This document shows positions 44,581 to 56,694 of a stretch of DNA of 64,000 bases, piece after piece. Numbering within the stretch: the stretch's first letter is position 1; each line of letters opens with the position of its first letter. The notes under the pieces are model-generated. The model did no database searches, was not told where the DNA came from, and was given only the letters and a program-made list of their open reading frames with translations. Origin of the DNA: Dactylonectria macrodidyma (Eukaryota > Ascomycota > Sordariomycetes > Hypocreales > Nectriaceae). A program made the translations under genes and the position numbers. The stretch is from contig JAGMUV010000018.1 of NCBI GenBank assembly GCA_020744425.1, forward strand, positions 806,001 through 870,000, read 5' to 3'.

Positions 44581-46385
44581 TCAACTCCTTTTGCCAAGCC
44601 ACGGATCTCCACGCAGGTACTCGGTTCTCGAATAGAAGATCGAGCTACGATCGTTAGCTTTGAGTTTAACGACAATGATGGCATTCGACGACTGGGTGAA
44701 GTCATCGATGAATGAACTTGCCTCGAATGTTGAAAGACCAGCAAGCTCTGGGACACAGAGGTAGGCCCAGATCAGCGACAGCACGCCTATACCAAACCAG
44801 ATGTATCCAACGTTGACGCCGAGATCACCAGCCGTTTTATCAACCAAGTACGGCGTGATGAAGCCAACCAGCCATGTTACAGTCCAGTAAGATGTCATGA
44901 CGACGGCGGTCTGGTAGACTCGCATTCGGTTCGAAAATGACTCCGTCATAACCACCCATCCTAAGCCAGTTAGATTGATGAACCAGCGATATGAAGCCAG
45001 TGATATGGAGCCAGTGAATCTTACCTCCGATACCCCAGGTCGGGGCATAAGCAGCGATAAAAATAATGGCCCCCGCCACGAGCATGTTTTTGTTTGCGTT
45101 GCTATTCGGGGCAACGCTGTGAATTACTCCAGTAAGAATTTGAGTTAGTGACATGATTGCACCTCCCCACAACAAGCATCCTCTTCTTCCAATGCGCTCA
45201 ATCAGGTAGATTGATGGCGCCGTGAAGACACAGTTGACGACAGCAAGGATCAGCGAAATCATGTAAGAGTTTTTAACGCCAGCGGCAATGAAAAATGTGG
45301 TTCCATATCCGAACCAAAAGGTTATACCGGTAGCAATGGTGAAAAATGACATGGCGATGCCGAGGAGGGTTCGTCTGAGGTTCGTTCCCTGGAAACATTC
45401 CATCACTTGGACATTCCCGTGAGTACGTGCCTCATCCTGAGATTCTTGGATTTCCTCCATCGCCTTGGTAACTTCTTGTGATTCGGGGTCCAAGTTTTTG
45501 AGGATGCCAATTGCTTGACGGGCTTCGATGGTTTTGTTGCGCCCCACCAACACGAATGGAGATTCGGGGCATATAATGGAACCGAAAAATATCATAACAG
45601 CCAACAGCAATTGAAACCCAATCGTGATTCCTGATTTGTCGTTAGATGGTTCGTTATAATGCACAGGCATCATGAAACTTACGCCAGCCTCGGGAATCTG
45701 CGTATTTCGACGTGCCGTAGTTGATTCCACAAGCGATAACGTTGCCAGTTGTGAGAAATTGCAGGTAGAGAGCCATCAGCATTCCTCGGTTTGTCGCAGT
45801 AGAACATTCCATGAGATACGCCGGGACCTGGTGAAGATTGTTAGCCAGATTCGTCAACTGACTGCAAGGCCAGGCATACTGCGTTGGATATGAAGCCGAG
45901 AGCGGTGCCAAGGAGGATGCGGCCTACTACAAAAGCTGCAGGCGGTAGTCCGATTGTTTGTAGGATGACACCTATCGCATAGGCGATGGAAGCGACGAGA
46001 AGGCTACCTCTACGACCAACTAGTTTCGATGTCAGATTTGAACCTCCACAAACTATTCGGACACTCCCATTGCGCCCCGTGGACTTACTTTTTCCTGTAA
46101 CAAATGGATTTAATAGACATCCGACGACAGTTCCCACCACGAGTATGGATGAGAAGATGCTTCGAGTGTAAGGTGTCAAATATATCGAGCTTCCACCATC
46201 CTCGTTGACTCCATAGCATCGTATAAAGTCTTCGGATCCAAGCACGCCATTAAGGTATCCCGAGTCGTATCCAATAGTCGTTGCTATATCTTAGTGTCAG
46301 TCAGAGGTTAAACCAGGGATTTACTGGAGCACCGACCAGATGAAAATATCATCCCGTAGACGACGAACTGCCTAATCGACGGCAT
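44581..46385 (-). CDS. MFS sugar transporter (hexose/xylose type), first copy
   Basis: Multi-exon plasma-membrane sugar/H+ symporter of the major facilitator superfamily. The start at 46385 (MPSIRQFVVYGMIFSS) is followed by an intron and TIGYDSGYLNGVLGSEDF, the usual first-helix motif. Later blocks are KLVGRRGSLLVASIAYAIG with the loop-2 R-R signature, VVGRILLGTALGF, VPAYLMECSTATNRGMLMA, PESPFVLVGRNKTIEARQAI (end of helix 6), YLIERIGRRGCLLWGGAIMS and WVVMTESFSNRMRVYQTAVV, and a last helix ending YLCVPELAGLSTFE. Six or seven introns have standard signals (for example 46332-46280 and 45091-45015). The C-tail after LSTFE (to the stop at 44581) is unlike the usual 'EELDxxFE' ending, so the last exon boundary is uncertain. 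Substrate unknown. Confidence 0.8.
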
Positions 46386-48387
46386 GATGGGCAGTTGTGA
46401 TGGGAAATCTTGTGTTGATAGCTCAGTCTGCTACTTCACTAGGATGTGCGAGAGGTGCTCCTCCCATTCCGGAGGGTTGTAAGGGACTTAAGTATCTCCA
46501 TAACTGATGTTGATTAACCTCACAACCGTTATCTTATGGCTGAAGTTCTCAGTCTTCTTTACGTTAGCTTTGTTCTTATCACTATCGATTTACCTACTAC
46601 TCCATAGTGGGGAAGAGAGATAACAGAGGCGGAATACAAATTCCACCTTGTCGTTGGCCTTATCAGCGGTGTGGGTCGACCGAGATACATCTGTTGACAG
46701 ACAACTTCAAAATTGCGGGTCTAGTTCCGAAGAGATCACACACCTCGCGGAATGCATATTTCTACAGAAAATGATGTGAACTTCTCTTTTATAGATGTAA
46801 AAAGTAAGAAGACCGTGGCGCCCTTATTTTGTAAAGCTGTTTTAGACTCGTGTTTTCGCCTCATGTCTAGCTTACAATGCAAGGGTTGGAAATACTGTTA
46901 CATTTAGTATGCTTAGTGGGTAAAGTAAGCAAGCAACGCCTCCATCGCCAGTATTTGAAACTGGCCACCTGACACTGCTATTTGATGTAGCTAGAGCCCC
47001 CTAATATCGCAGGTTGAGAACATCAATCATTTCAATAAATTGAAAGAGGCCGTCTAAGGAAATAGATTGTGCTTGACTAAATGCCCCAGCTTTCGAATCT
47101 TCGGGTCATTTAAAAATGAAGGAGTGTGCTAGCATCATTTATAAGGGCCTAGAGAGGCGTTATAAGAACGACACAGAACAGTTTATTCTTTCATTCATCA
47201 CTTGAAAGGAAGTTGGTTTTTTTCGCGTGGACGCCTGATCAAAAGGGGAGTCATATCAATGCGCATGCCAGCTAAGGTACACTCGCACCGGCGCCTATCC
47301 ATGGATGTTTGTCGAGTGGAACACGATAATCTACATTCATTACGAGAATGAGCGTGCTCAACTAGCAGTGACGGTACTACCCATCATGAAGACCCACAGG
47401 CTGAGAAGGGCTTCAATCGTCGGCTCCGTATCTGACTCTTTTCCAGTGCCGGGCGTCACGTAATATTTATTGAATGCAACTCGTCAATACCTGCCGTCAA
47501 CGCATTTAATAGCACTGTCCTTCAGGTGGGAGCTGTTTTCTTTTTCCTCCCTCTATGCTCAGCCACGCTGGTCGTCTCTCAAGTTTGGGCTTGAACTCTG
47601 GAGGAGTTGATATGTTATTGCCCAAAAGTGCCTCCTATATGTTCTCGTGACTTGATCTCAGATTATTTGCGCAGGTATAATATATAAACACTTGTATGCG
47701 AGGATGTTCAAGGGTATACGCTACTCACTAGCGGAGATAACAGTCCGTTTACCCGTTGGCATTGGGGGCAAGCCGCCTGCTAACTGCCAACTGTTGATAA
47801 TATTATCATCAGCTCGTGCCTAGTATATCCTAGGCTGTGCGGAAACTAGGTTTCCTATCTTCAATTTTGCCTGGAGGAACAGACAAGCTAGTTCCGTCGA
47901 TAGCAATGCTAGTGGGTCGCTCTTCCCTCACCTAATCTAGAGTGTGGAGGTGATCCCTAGCGGAAAGCAAATCCCGCCATCACGGACACGCATGGACATA
48001 CCTTTGGTGGTACCACTGGTAAAATTTCTTGCTCGCCCACCGTCAACGTTGTGGCGACGGTAGAATTAATCTGACAGCTAGAGTTATGTATACATATGAT
48101 GATAAATTACCATCCTCCGAACTGTATCTTGGTTCACCTTTAGAGGAAAAGCTAAGACTCCTTCGCTTGCTTTTTTCGTCGGAATCGACCCTGGCTTTTT
48201 GATTAAATCACTAACCCTCCACTATTTGAGAGTTCACACCATGTTAAGGAGTAGTATCTACAGTCTTCACATTACAGGTCTATACGAAGGCCCAATTCGA
48301 CGGCGCTAAAGAAACCTGTGTCACATGAATGTCAAGAATAACTTGTGCCATCGCTTCTGTATAATTGATCAATAGCAAGCCAATCGA
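46386..48387. other. Long intergenic region
   Basis: About 2 kb between two transporter genes on the same strand. No gene, tRNA or repeat was recognised. It should contain the promoter of the left transporter and the 3' end of the right one. Confidence 0.45.
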
Positions 48388-50129
48388 CTATTGGTATTGC
48401 TTCGAAGCCTGCAAAAACTTTCTAGCAGACACCTTGTTCTGGAACAAATGGTCCAAGGTGTCGGCCGTCATGCCCTTGAGCTCCGGCAGCCTAAAGTACG
48501 CCCAGACGATGAGCATGACAGTCAGCCCAGCCGCGGGAAAAGCCGCCTTGCCCTTGAGGTTGCCCTCGGTCGGGTTGAGCATGTACGGAGAGACGATGAC
48601 GTTGATGATGGAGAGGAAGTAATAGGTGTTGCGGCCGAGCGAGATGGTCTTGACGCGCAGATTCGCAGCACCGACACTGGCAGCGATACCGTATGGGATG
48701 GGGCCGATGGAGATTCCTGAAGCTGACTGTTAGTTCACAGACCCAACTGGTTTTAGTGACGAAGACGTACCGTAGGTGAAAAACCACAGCAGAAGCAGAG
48801 CAGCCTGTGCCCATCGAACGTTCGGGTTGCTGTTGGCTGCTAGGTCTAGGAATCCCACCAGACTCATGACGGGAATCATAAAGGCCAAGCCTCCAATATA
48901 CAGAGTCCTCCAACCAAACCTGGTCATCATGAACCACGACGAAACGGTGCCGACAAAGGCAAGGCCGGCGTTTCCTAGACGTTGTTAACAGGCTATATGT
49001 GTATAATACGAGCTCAAAAACTCACCAATGGACATATGAAACGCGTCAGACGTTGCCAGGCCGGCGAGGGTGAAGAAATACGTGATGTAGTTCTGAACTG
49101 CGAAGCCAGGCAAGATCTGGCAGCCCCAGCCAATCATGGCAATCTCGGTGCGGCGCAAGTTCTCGCCCCGGAAGCAGTCGAGGTACGATCCCTGGGTGTA
49201 CTGCTCGCGCTCTGTCTCAATAGTGCGCGACATCATGGCAATAGTATTCTTGGGGTCGATGACGTCGTCAGGCGCAGAGCACAACCTGCGTAGACTCCTC
49301 TCAGCCTCTTCAATGCGGCCGTTTCGCACCAACCACCAGGGCGACTCCGGTGCGAGGAAGATGGCGACGATGAGGAAGGGAGGCCACGCCCACTGGATGG
49401 CAAAGGGGATGCGGTACGACCATTCGGTTGTGTTGGTGAGCATCCCCGAGAGCACGCCAAAGGCGATAAGTTTGCCCATGACCCAGCAGAGGTTGACGTA
49501 GACGGTGAGGTAGCCGTTGAGTCTCAAAGGAGCAACTTCGGCGGCGTAGGAAGGGGTTGCCGCGGCGAATAGGCCGCATGGTATGGAACTAGAGACACGG
49601 TTTGTTAGCAGGTGAGGTAAGATTATGTCTTATAGAGTCACTCTTACATCAAAAACGTTCCCGCAACCAACATGCCAACGCTTGTGGCGAAGAAGTTGAT
49701 AAAGACAAACGTCGCAAACAAGACATGCGACCCAAGCAACACCTTGCGCAAACCAAATCGATCCGCAAGATACCCATTCATAAAAACACCAACAATCAAG
49801 CCAATATTCGTCACAATAGTCAGCGCAAGCTGCCACCGCGCAGGGATCGAGTACGACCCGTCGGGCAGCAGCTCGCCGTACTTTTGCTTAAAGGTGGGGA
49901 AAGCGAAGAAGGAGTTGATGAGCAGCATGCCGTACGACTCCATGACGGTCGACATGGAGACGGCAACGGACCAGGCGACGGCCTTGCGGTAGTAGCGCAG
50001 AGCGTCTCGGACGGACAGGGACGTCTCGACGCGCTGGGCCTCGTCGGCTGCGAGCGTCGAGGCGCTGTCCGGCTTGCTGTCGCCGTGTTCCTCGATGTGC
50101 GCGGCGAGTTGCTTTTCTGCGGAGCTCAT
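48388..50129 (-). CDS. MFS sugar transporter (maltose/alpha-glucoside type), second copy
   Basis: Four exons; the start ATG at 50129 (MSSAEKQLAAHIEEHGD) is preferred to an upstream in-frame ATG at 50282. After a cytosolic N-tail the first helices run from about residue 55; GSYSIPARWQLALTIVTNIG, NGYLADRFGLRKVLLGSH (loop 2-3 signature) and LRLNGYLTVYVNLCWVMGKL follow. Next come PESPWWLVRNGRIEEAERSL (end of the first half), SYLDCFRGENLRRTEIAMIG, and in the C-terminal half WFMMTRFGWRTLYIGGL, GPIPYGIAASVGAANLRVKT and YFRLPELKGMTADTLDHLFQ. The 'PESPWWLVR' and 'FRGENLRRTEIA' blocks are typical of the fungal alpha-glucoside/maltose permease branch. It is next to the sulfatase gene with the same orientation, so a role in importing a sulfated or glycosidic substrate is possible. 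Confidence 0.88.
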
Positions 50130-50951
50130 GATGGGCTTGCAGTTGCACAGTCCAGGGAGAAAGATGAGAGGGAAGAAGTGGGATACTGAGAAAGGAGTTG
50201 ATGAGTCTGTGAGTGATGATGTCCTGGGATCGACACGACCGAGCCTCGACTCTATATACTGACCAGACAAACCGAACGACAACTACTTCGATAGTTCGTC
50301 CCGCCACTCACACCTAGTTTCCCCAGCTTCCCCAGATCCCGGTCACGATGTCCCCAGAAACTTGCCAAACTAATTACCCGCATACCAGGGTAACCTCGGG
50401 GAACGAGAAAAACCTGGCGGCTCATGCTGTGGAGAAGGCTACGGAAGTCGGCGGTCCCGTATACGTGATTGGCTGGCCGCTACTCGGCGATCCCGCTCCA
50501 CAGCTCGGAGGGCCACGAGCAACCTATCTACGGGTCTGGGGAAGACGCAATTGAGTGGAAGGCTGGCGTGAGGGGAAGGAATGCGTGTGTTTTTCTGTAT
50601 GATGGATGGTGAGTGTCCGGGGGGTGATTGCGAATGAGTTGTTGCGGAGCTTGAGGCGAGTAACATGAGGGCTGAGCTGAGAGCTTCTCGACCGGTGTGA
50701 TATGCGATAACTCGATGATGGTGGCAAATTGACCAATACAATTGCCTCATTTGGTTCATGAGTGTATTTTAGCTTGTCTACCAAGGCTGTTGGCTATACG
50801 GTATGACTTCAGTGCTCGAGTGCGCTTTATGTTGCAGGATAATACGACATTCCTCGGCATCATGATATGGACAGGGTGTAATTTTACTGATTTGCATTGT
50901 CTACAGTGCCAAGTCACACGTATCTATAGTCCAACTTGTTTAATGTTGAGT
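50130..50951. other. Intergenic region
   Basis: About 820 bases between the transporter start and the sulfatase stop. No gene seen; expected to contain the transporter promoter. Confidence 0.45.
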
Positions 50952-52511
50952 CTAACTCAAAAGTCTAGGGTGTACCGGCTCATCGCCAATCTCCTCCATC
51001 TTATCCTCTAGCATTTTGGTCATCGTCTTGACGATGTCCGCATACTTGGCCTCGTGATAGCAGTTGAACAGTTCCAGCGGATCCTCCTGGCAGTCAAACA
51101 ACTCCCACTCCTTCTCTTGACCACCAGGCCGCGTACCCTCCAGCCCAAAATCTTCGTTATACCAGTAAATCAGCTTGTATCGCTGATCCCTCACGCCGTA
51201 GTGCGCGTATGCTTCGTGGATCACGTCGCGGTGCATCCAGTAGCGGTGGTACGCAACCTGCTGCCAGTCGGCAGGTGTCTTGCCCTGGATAACTGGCCGG
51301 AAGGACACGCCTTGCATGTAGGTCGGGATGCGCGCGCCGGCGAGGTCAAGGAAGGTCGGGGCGAAGTCAACGTTGCAGATGATGTCCTTGCACACCGACG
51401 CTGGGGCGATCTCGCGTGGGTAGCGGATCAGGAAGGGCATCTGAAAGCTCTCCTCGTACATGAAGCGCTTGTCGAACCAGCCGTGTTCGCCAAGGAAGAA
51501 TCCCTGGTCGGACGTGTAAATCACGACTGTGTCCTCGGCGAGACCCTGCTCATCTAGCCAGTCTAGCATGCGGCCTACGTTGTCGTCGACGCTCTGGATG
51601 GTGCGCAGATAGCGCTGCATGTAGCGCTGGAACTTCCACTCAGCAAGTTCTTGTTGAGAGGAAAAGGTAAAGGCCTGACCAGACTCCTTGCACCGCAGTG
51701 TGAGCGTTGTGACGTCTTCAGGCGCAGGGATCTTGCGGTCCTGCCACCACCAAATGTCGACCATCTTCTCACCGATGACGCTCCGGGGACCCTCGGGCTG
51801 GACGATGCCGAGATCACCATACGTGAGGTCTTCTGCGATGCGCATCTTGGCCACCTTGGCGGCGTTGGCGCGGTTCTTGTAGTCATCGGTAAAGGTATCG
51901 GGCAGGTCAATGGGGTCTGTGTAGAGGTCCTTGTGCTTGGAGTCATATTCCCATGATCGATGCGGCGCCTTGTGGTGGCACATGAGGAAGAAGGGTCGGT
52001 TCGGGTCACGCTCGGCCATCCAGGCAATGGACTTGTCGGTGATGATGTCGGTCGCGTACCCCGGGATCCTGACCGTCTTGCCCTCGGCCTCGATGAACTC
52101 GGGATCCCAGTATTCGCCTTGGCCAGGCAACACACTCCAGTGGTCGAAGCCCGTAGGTTCATGGTCTTTTCCCTCGCCGAGATGCCACTTTCCAATCATG
52201 GCAGTCTGGTATCCTTTGCTGGACCTCAGCTGCTTGGCGACGTTGGGAATGCGCTTGTCGATCTTGGAGTCGAGGGTAACGACGCCGTTGACGTGGTTGT
52301 GGGTGCCGCAGAGGACGGCGGCGCGCGAGGGCGTGCAGATGCTGTTTGTGACGTAGCAGTGGTCGAAGCGCATGCCCTCGTTGGCGATGCGGTCAAGGTT
52401 GGGCGTCGAGTTGATGCCGGCGCCGTAGCACGAGATGGACTTGCTGGCGTGGTCGTCGGCCATGATGAAGACGATGTTGGGGGGCCGTTGAGAGGGCATT
52501 TTGGCGTTCAT
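50952..52511 (-). CDS. Sulfatase (arylsulfatase family, formylglycine type)
   Basis: Single-exon gene, 519 aa from the ATG at 52511. Sulfatases hydrolyse sulfate esters with a formylglycine made from a Cys in C-x-P-x-R; here it is Cys59 in SICTPSRAAVLCG. The metal-binding aspartates (MADD, 18-20), the GKWHLGEG motif, the CHHKAPHR block and TSDQGFFLGEHGWFDKRF are all in place. Length and motif order are normal. There is no signal peptide, which suggests a cytosolic enzyme, so the substrate would need to be imported first. The transporter at 48388-50129 and the Zn2Cys6 regulator upstream fit such a system. An upstream in-frame ATG (to 52760) is unlikely to be used, since the shorter start gives the usual N-terminus. 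Substrate (choline sulfate, aryl sulfate, sugar sulfate) cannot be decided. Confidence 0.92.
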   Translation of the reverse strand: MNAKMPSQRPPNIVFIMADDHASKSISCYGAGINSTPNLDRIANEGMRFDHCYVTNSICTPSRAAVLCGTHNHVNGVVTLDSKIDKRIPNVAKQLRSSKGYQTAMIGKWHLGEGKDHEPTGFDHWSVLPGQGEYWDPEFIEAEGKTVRIPGYATDIITDKSIAWMAERDPNRPFFLMCHHKAPHRSWEYDSKHKDLYTDPIDLPDTFTDDYKNRANAAKVAKMRIAEDLTYGDLGIVQPEGPRSVIGEKMVDIWWWQDRKIPAPEDVTTLTLRCKESGQAFTFSSQQELAEWKFQRYMQRYLRTIQSVDDNVGRMLDWLDEQGLAEDTVVIYTSDQGFFLGEHGWFDKRFMYEESFQMPFLIRYPREIAPASVCKDIICNVDFAPTFLDLAGARIPTYMQGVSFRPVIQGKTPADWQQVAYHRYWMHRDVIHEAYAHYGVRDQRYKLIYWYNEDFGLEGTRPGGQEKEWELFDCQEDPLELFNCYHEAKYADIVKTMTKMLEDKMEEIGDEPVHPRLLS

Positions 52512-52829
52512 GGTTGCGATATACAGGGTGGGATAAGTTGAATGTTCTAGATACAGTTGATGGTTTGGAGTAAGAAGGGGGAGGGTTTGACAACAGCCAG
52601 GCACGATTAATGGATCACGAGTTGTTGGCTCGGCAGGTCTTATAGCGAGGCCAATTGGCCAGGAGAAACAACGCAAAACCCGTAGACCGTGACGTCGGAA
52701 CCTGTCATGAGTCGGGAATAAAGGATACCCTTCCCAATGTTGAGGGGCATGATGGAGCATGATCCAGGTAGTCGGCGATCCCTCCGGTAGTCGGCAAACG
52801 AAGCCCCTCCCACTAACAAACTGAACGGC
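52512..52829. other. Intergenic region
   Basis: About 320 bases between the sulfatase start and the regulator stop; expected to hold the sulfatase promoter. No specific site recognised. Confidence 0.4.
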
Positions 52830-55074
52830 TCACAGGTAGTCAGCATCGGATCTCGGCGAAAAGGTCGTCGTCTGCCACGAGAGATCGGCCCATGAGTCCC
52901 ATGACCCAAAGTCAAAGGGCTCGCCGGTGATAGGGAATAGCGGCGTGTCCAGGCTAGTCTCGAGTGGCGTTTGCGTCTCGGCAAACGACGATGCCCTCAC
53001 CAGGGAGTCGAACGTTGAGGTGCCCATCCCGAGGACGTCTGCCATGCTGGGCGGGTGAGGGGCAGTATCGGTAGCATAAGCGGGTTTGGGTGGTCCTTCG
53101 TCTGCGCTGTCGTCAACGAAGCGAGCGCGGCGTAGGATGCTGTGGACGCCTAGGCTCTTGTGGCGCTGGACCGTAACGGCGAAGCGAGGCTGGCGGGTTT
53201 GCGCGCCGTCATCATCTGGGTCCGATGATGAGTGCTCTGGTTCGCCTGCCGCATGAGCCTGGATCACGGCCTCGAGGTCGCGGACGAGGTGGTTTATTAG
53301 CGGCGAGTTGCCATGGAGCCGCTTGCAGATGGTCAACACCGAGTTTGCCTGTGAAGAGGCATCTTCGGGTGTCATGTTGGGCTCGTCGGACTCAGACGGC
53401 AAAAGAATTGGCCATCGGCTCAGGAACAGCACCAAGCGAGACGCGTGGTAGCCGCAGATGGAAATATCGTGAGGGGCAGCCACGGGAAAGCTTCCCATAG
53501 CAGCCCAGTTAGTCAGAATAGCAATATTAGCCCGGGCATGATGCAGACACAGCCTCGCGGCCATCTGGATGTAAGTAGCCGGATATTCTGATATTACCAC
53601 TGCCGGTGCCGCCTCTCGATAGCCCGGTAGAAATAGTCGGTAGGCGTCGCAGTGTGCTTGATGCCACGATAAATGCAGCGTAACGTATCTGACGAGCCAT
53701 CGCGACCGCGCGTACCGCTCCAGGTCGTGTTTCGTATAAGGCGGCACGGCGAGTTGCTGTAGGCTTCGTGCGAACTCGTCGACGAGGTCTACCAGTTGCG
53801 ACGTTGGCTCTCCTGCGAGCCGGATTTGGCGCATCAGTCTCATGACATCGCGGCGCATCATCGATAGACGTATATAGGTGGCGAGCAGGCCGTCTTCCGG
53901 CACGCCGTCCAGTGAAGAAGACACCAAGTCGCCGTCGCCATCGCCGTGGAACTCTTCCTCTCGGCATGGAAGCTTGACGTAGATGGATTCGTGTGAGCAC
54001 ATCTCCGACTCTGGGAGTCCGCTAGCGAACTGCGAATCCAGCAGCATCAGACACCACATCAACCGCCGCCGGACCTCCTGCGCCAGATGGCTCAGGTCAA
54101 TCCTCTCGTACTGCAGTCGCAATGCACTGGCGGCACGGGCAGCCAAGGCGAATAGCATGTAGGCCCTTTGAAATGAGCCCGTCTCGACGCGATAGCGAAC
54201 GACCAGCAACAAAGCCTGGACACCAAAGACGCTGGGTCGCTCGATGCGTGCCCAGATGGCATCTTCAGCGCGCTGAGCCCACGAAGCCGTAGCCAACGGG
54301 TGGTACTTTGCGTAGCCGAGGTGCAGGGCTGAAATGGCGCACATGGCGAGCAGCAGCGTCTCGTCGAGCGTGCCGTCGAGGCAGCGCTGCGTCACGGGCA
54401 TCTCGCTGAGAAAGCTGTACACGGGGCTTGGGTGCAGGTGCCGGAAGAAGTCGTTGATGAGATGCAGCTGGTCGCGGACAGGCGGCAGGTTGAAGCTAGA
54501 GTTGGACAGGGAGTCATTCGGAGAGCAAGAGGAACCAACGGGTGCCAGTGAAGCCATTGCCGTCGTTGCAGGCGGCGGATGCGACAACGACCCGGCGTCG
54601 GACGGTGACGATTGAAGTACGTGAGGTGAAATGGGAGACACAGACTCGCCGACGTTTGACGACCCATGGACACGTCGCTGCGGCCTCTTCAGATCCGGAT
54701 ACACGCACTCTTTCGCTCGCGCACGGCAGGCCGCACATGTGGGCAACTCGCCGGAGCATCGCGACTTTTGCGACCGGCATTGAGCGCATGCCCGAGTTCC
54801 GCGACGGCGCTCCGGCCGGGATGACGCCGACCCCGGGCCCGAGACCGGGGATGTAGAGAATCCGGCTGCTGCTCCTACTGGAGAAGTGGCAGCGAAGGAG
54901 CAGCCGAAGCTCAGGCGGATGCAGTTGGAGCATGGGTTGGGACCTCCATCGCATTTGACCTATTTCGTGTCAGTGGGATGTACAGTAAGAAGCATAAATA
55001 GAGAGCGTAGATCAGTCTACTACCTTGCGAGCGCGGCATTGACTGCATGTCGTACTGGACCGCGGAGGGGGCAT
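52830..55074 (-). CDS. Transcription factor with two tandem Zn(II)2Cys6 clusters
   Basis: Predicted 726-aa nuclear regulator from two exons: 55024-55074 (17 codons, MPPPRSSTTCSQCRARK) and 52830-54959, joined by a 64-nt intron that lies inside the first zinc cluster. Cluster 1: Cys10, 13, 20, 27, 30, 37. Cluster 2: Cys75, 78, 85, 92, 95, 102. Both have the canonical C-x2-C-x6-C-x6-C-x2-C-x6-C spacing. Most fungal factors of this class have one cluster; two are uncommon. The middle of the protein (about residues 170-600) resembles the fungal-specific transcription factor domain (LLLAMCAISALHLGYAKYHP; RRRLMWCLMLLDSQFASGLP). The tail is acidic and aromatic, possibly activating. It lies upstream of, and in the same direction as, the sulfatase and sugar transporter and may regulate them; this is inference from position. 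Confidence 0.85.
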
Positions 55075-56694
55075 CCCGAGTCACAGATCCCAAGGCCGGA
55101 CTTTTCGACTAACAGGAAGATTGAGATGTACGTGGTAAATTGCTAGCATCGTGCCTGTCAACGCAGAACAATCGACTTGGCTTGCCTCCAATTCCGTCAT
55201 TTATGCGCCCCGCTTCACCCCATCCACAATCAGTGCGGAGTAATTTTTTGAGGAGAGTCTGCCACAACTTGGACCAAAGACGACGGGGTATTGTTGGGAT
55301 GGTGCTTGATTGTATCGCAAAACGTAGAAGCGATGACGTTTCCCTGCAAAACTTTTATCCAATTCAAAGCAATTGGAGGCTGACTCTGTTGCTACTGCTG
55401 AACACGTAGTCGGCGGCCACCTTGACAGGGACAATTAGCGCTAGAAATCATCCGAATTACTTGGACATCCAAGACATCGATGCGGGTCAATATCTCGAAG
55501 AAGATTAGGCTCATCTTACGATCCGATCCTCATTCTAATAGGAATAACAACAATACACACGGCACACACGCTGGTGTTGCCAGGCGCAAGTTGTAGGTGA
55601 ACCCGCCATTGCTTATACCACAGCCAACAGATAGCACCAACCCTTTGGACAACAAGAGTCAGGATGCAGCATAGGCTTCAAAGTTGGGCGTAGCTTGCTT
55701 GGAATAATTAGACTGTTCCCGAATATTGCGTATATCCCCCATAAGGTCTCTTGCAATACCAGTAACTTAAATGACTGCTCGAGGCCGAGTCTAAAAGTGA
55801 CATGCAAGGTTTGTGAGAAAAACCGATCAAATCGAACGAGCATATACTACTCGTTAAGAGAAAAATCTAGCTCTAACAATCAGTGAGGCGTCAGCTACAG
55901 GTTTTTTGTTATTTATTGAGGACTGTGCATTAAGATACATACATTATTCCTCCTAATAACACTCTACCAATAAATAATAAGACATGCCGCGATGCACAAG
56001 CTCCGAATTCTCGATGTCTTTTCTCACATGCTGAAGACACCACCGAAATATTCTAGCCGGTCAAGGGGGGCGGAAAAACATCACAACCCATGAGGCATCA
56101 ACTAACTCTCTTTTCTTAGAATTACTTTCGTAAATATAATATCATATAAAAGCTTGCTTCATTTAGTTACTTATGACCTGTTCATTATTCGTTAAATTTT
56201 TTTATTCAACGCTCTCATAGCTCTTATAATTTCTTCTTTTCGCAATCGGTGTCATTGATGTATGCGGTGTTTTGTTTTTCCCCGGAGGCCAGTTAAGTTC
56301 AAGATACTCAGCCTGCATCAATAAAATGATGCGCGATTTTACTCCTACATTTGTGCAAGGAATTAGCCCTCTCACCTCTCCTCCCCCATAATATGGTCAC
56401 CTCATTGGTTGCCTTATATGTAACCGCTCGGGCTGGGCCATTCACTGTCGAGCACGTATGGTACATGTCTGATGTGGCTGAAGGCGCAAATCTAACCCAA
56501 GGCGAACCATCAGGCTCTCCCATCAGTCAGTCTCATGTGCACTTTGTGACGTATTCTAGGCAGACTGCGGTGAGGGGAACCTGGTAAAACTTTTTCGTTC
56601 GCCATAATTCTCAAAGATCGCATCCTATTCCACACTTCCCATCTTATCCTGTCACCACTCGATAGCAATACGCGCATGCAGGAAGCCCGCTCGA
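55075..56694. other. Long intergenic region
   Basis: About 1.6 kb with no convincing gene; the part from about 55880 to 56230 is AT-rich. It contains the 5' region of the HeLo-like gene on the right. Confidence 0.45.

Noticed and set aside
46386..48387. Possible tRNA or small RNA genes in the 2-kb transporter spacer
   Set aside because: I looked for GGTTCGA-type T-arms and A/B box patterns and found no credible cloverleaf.
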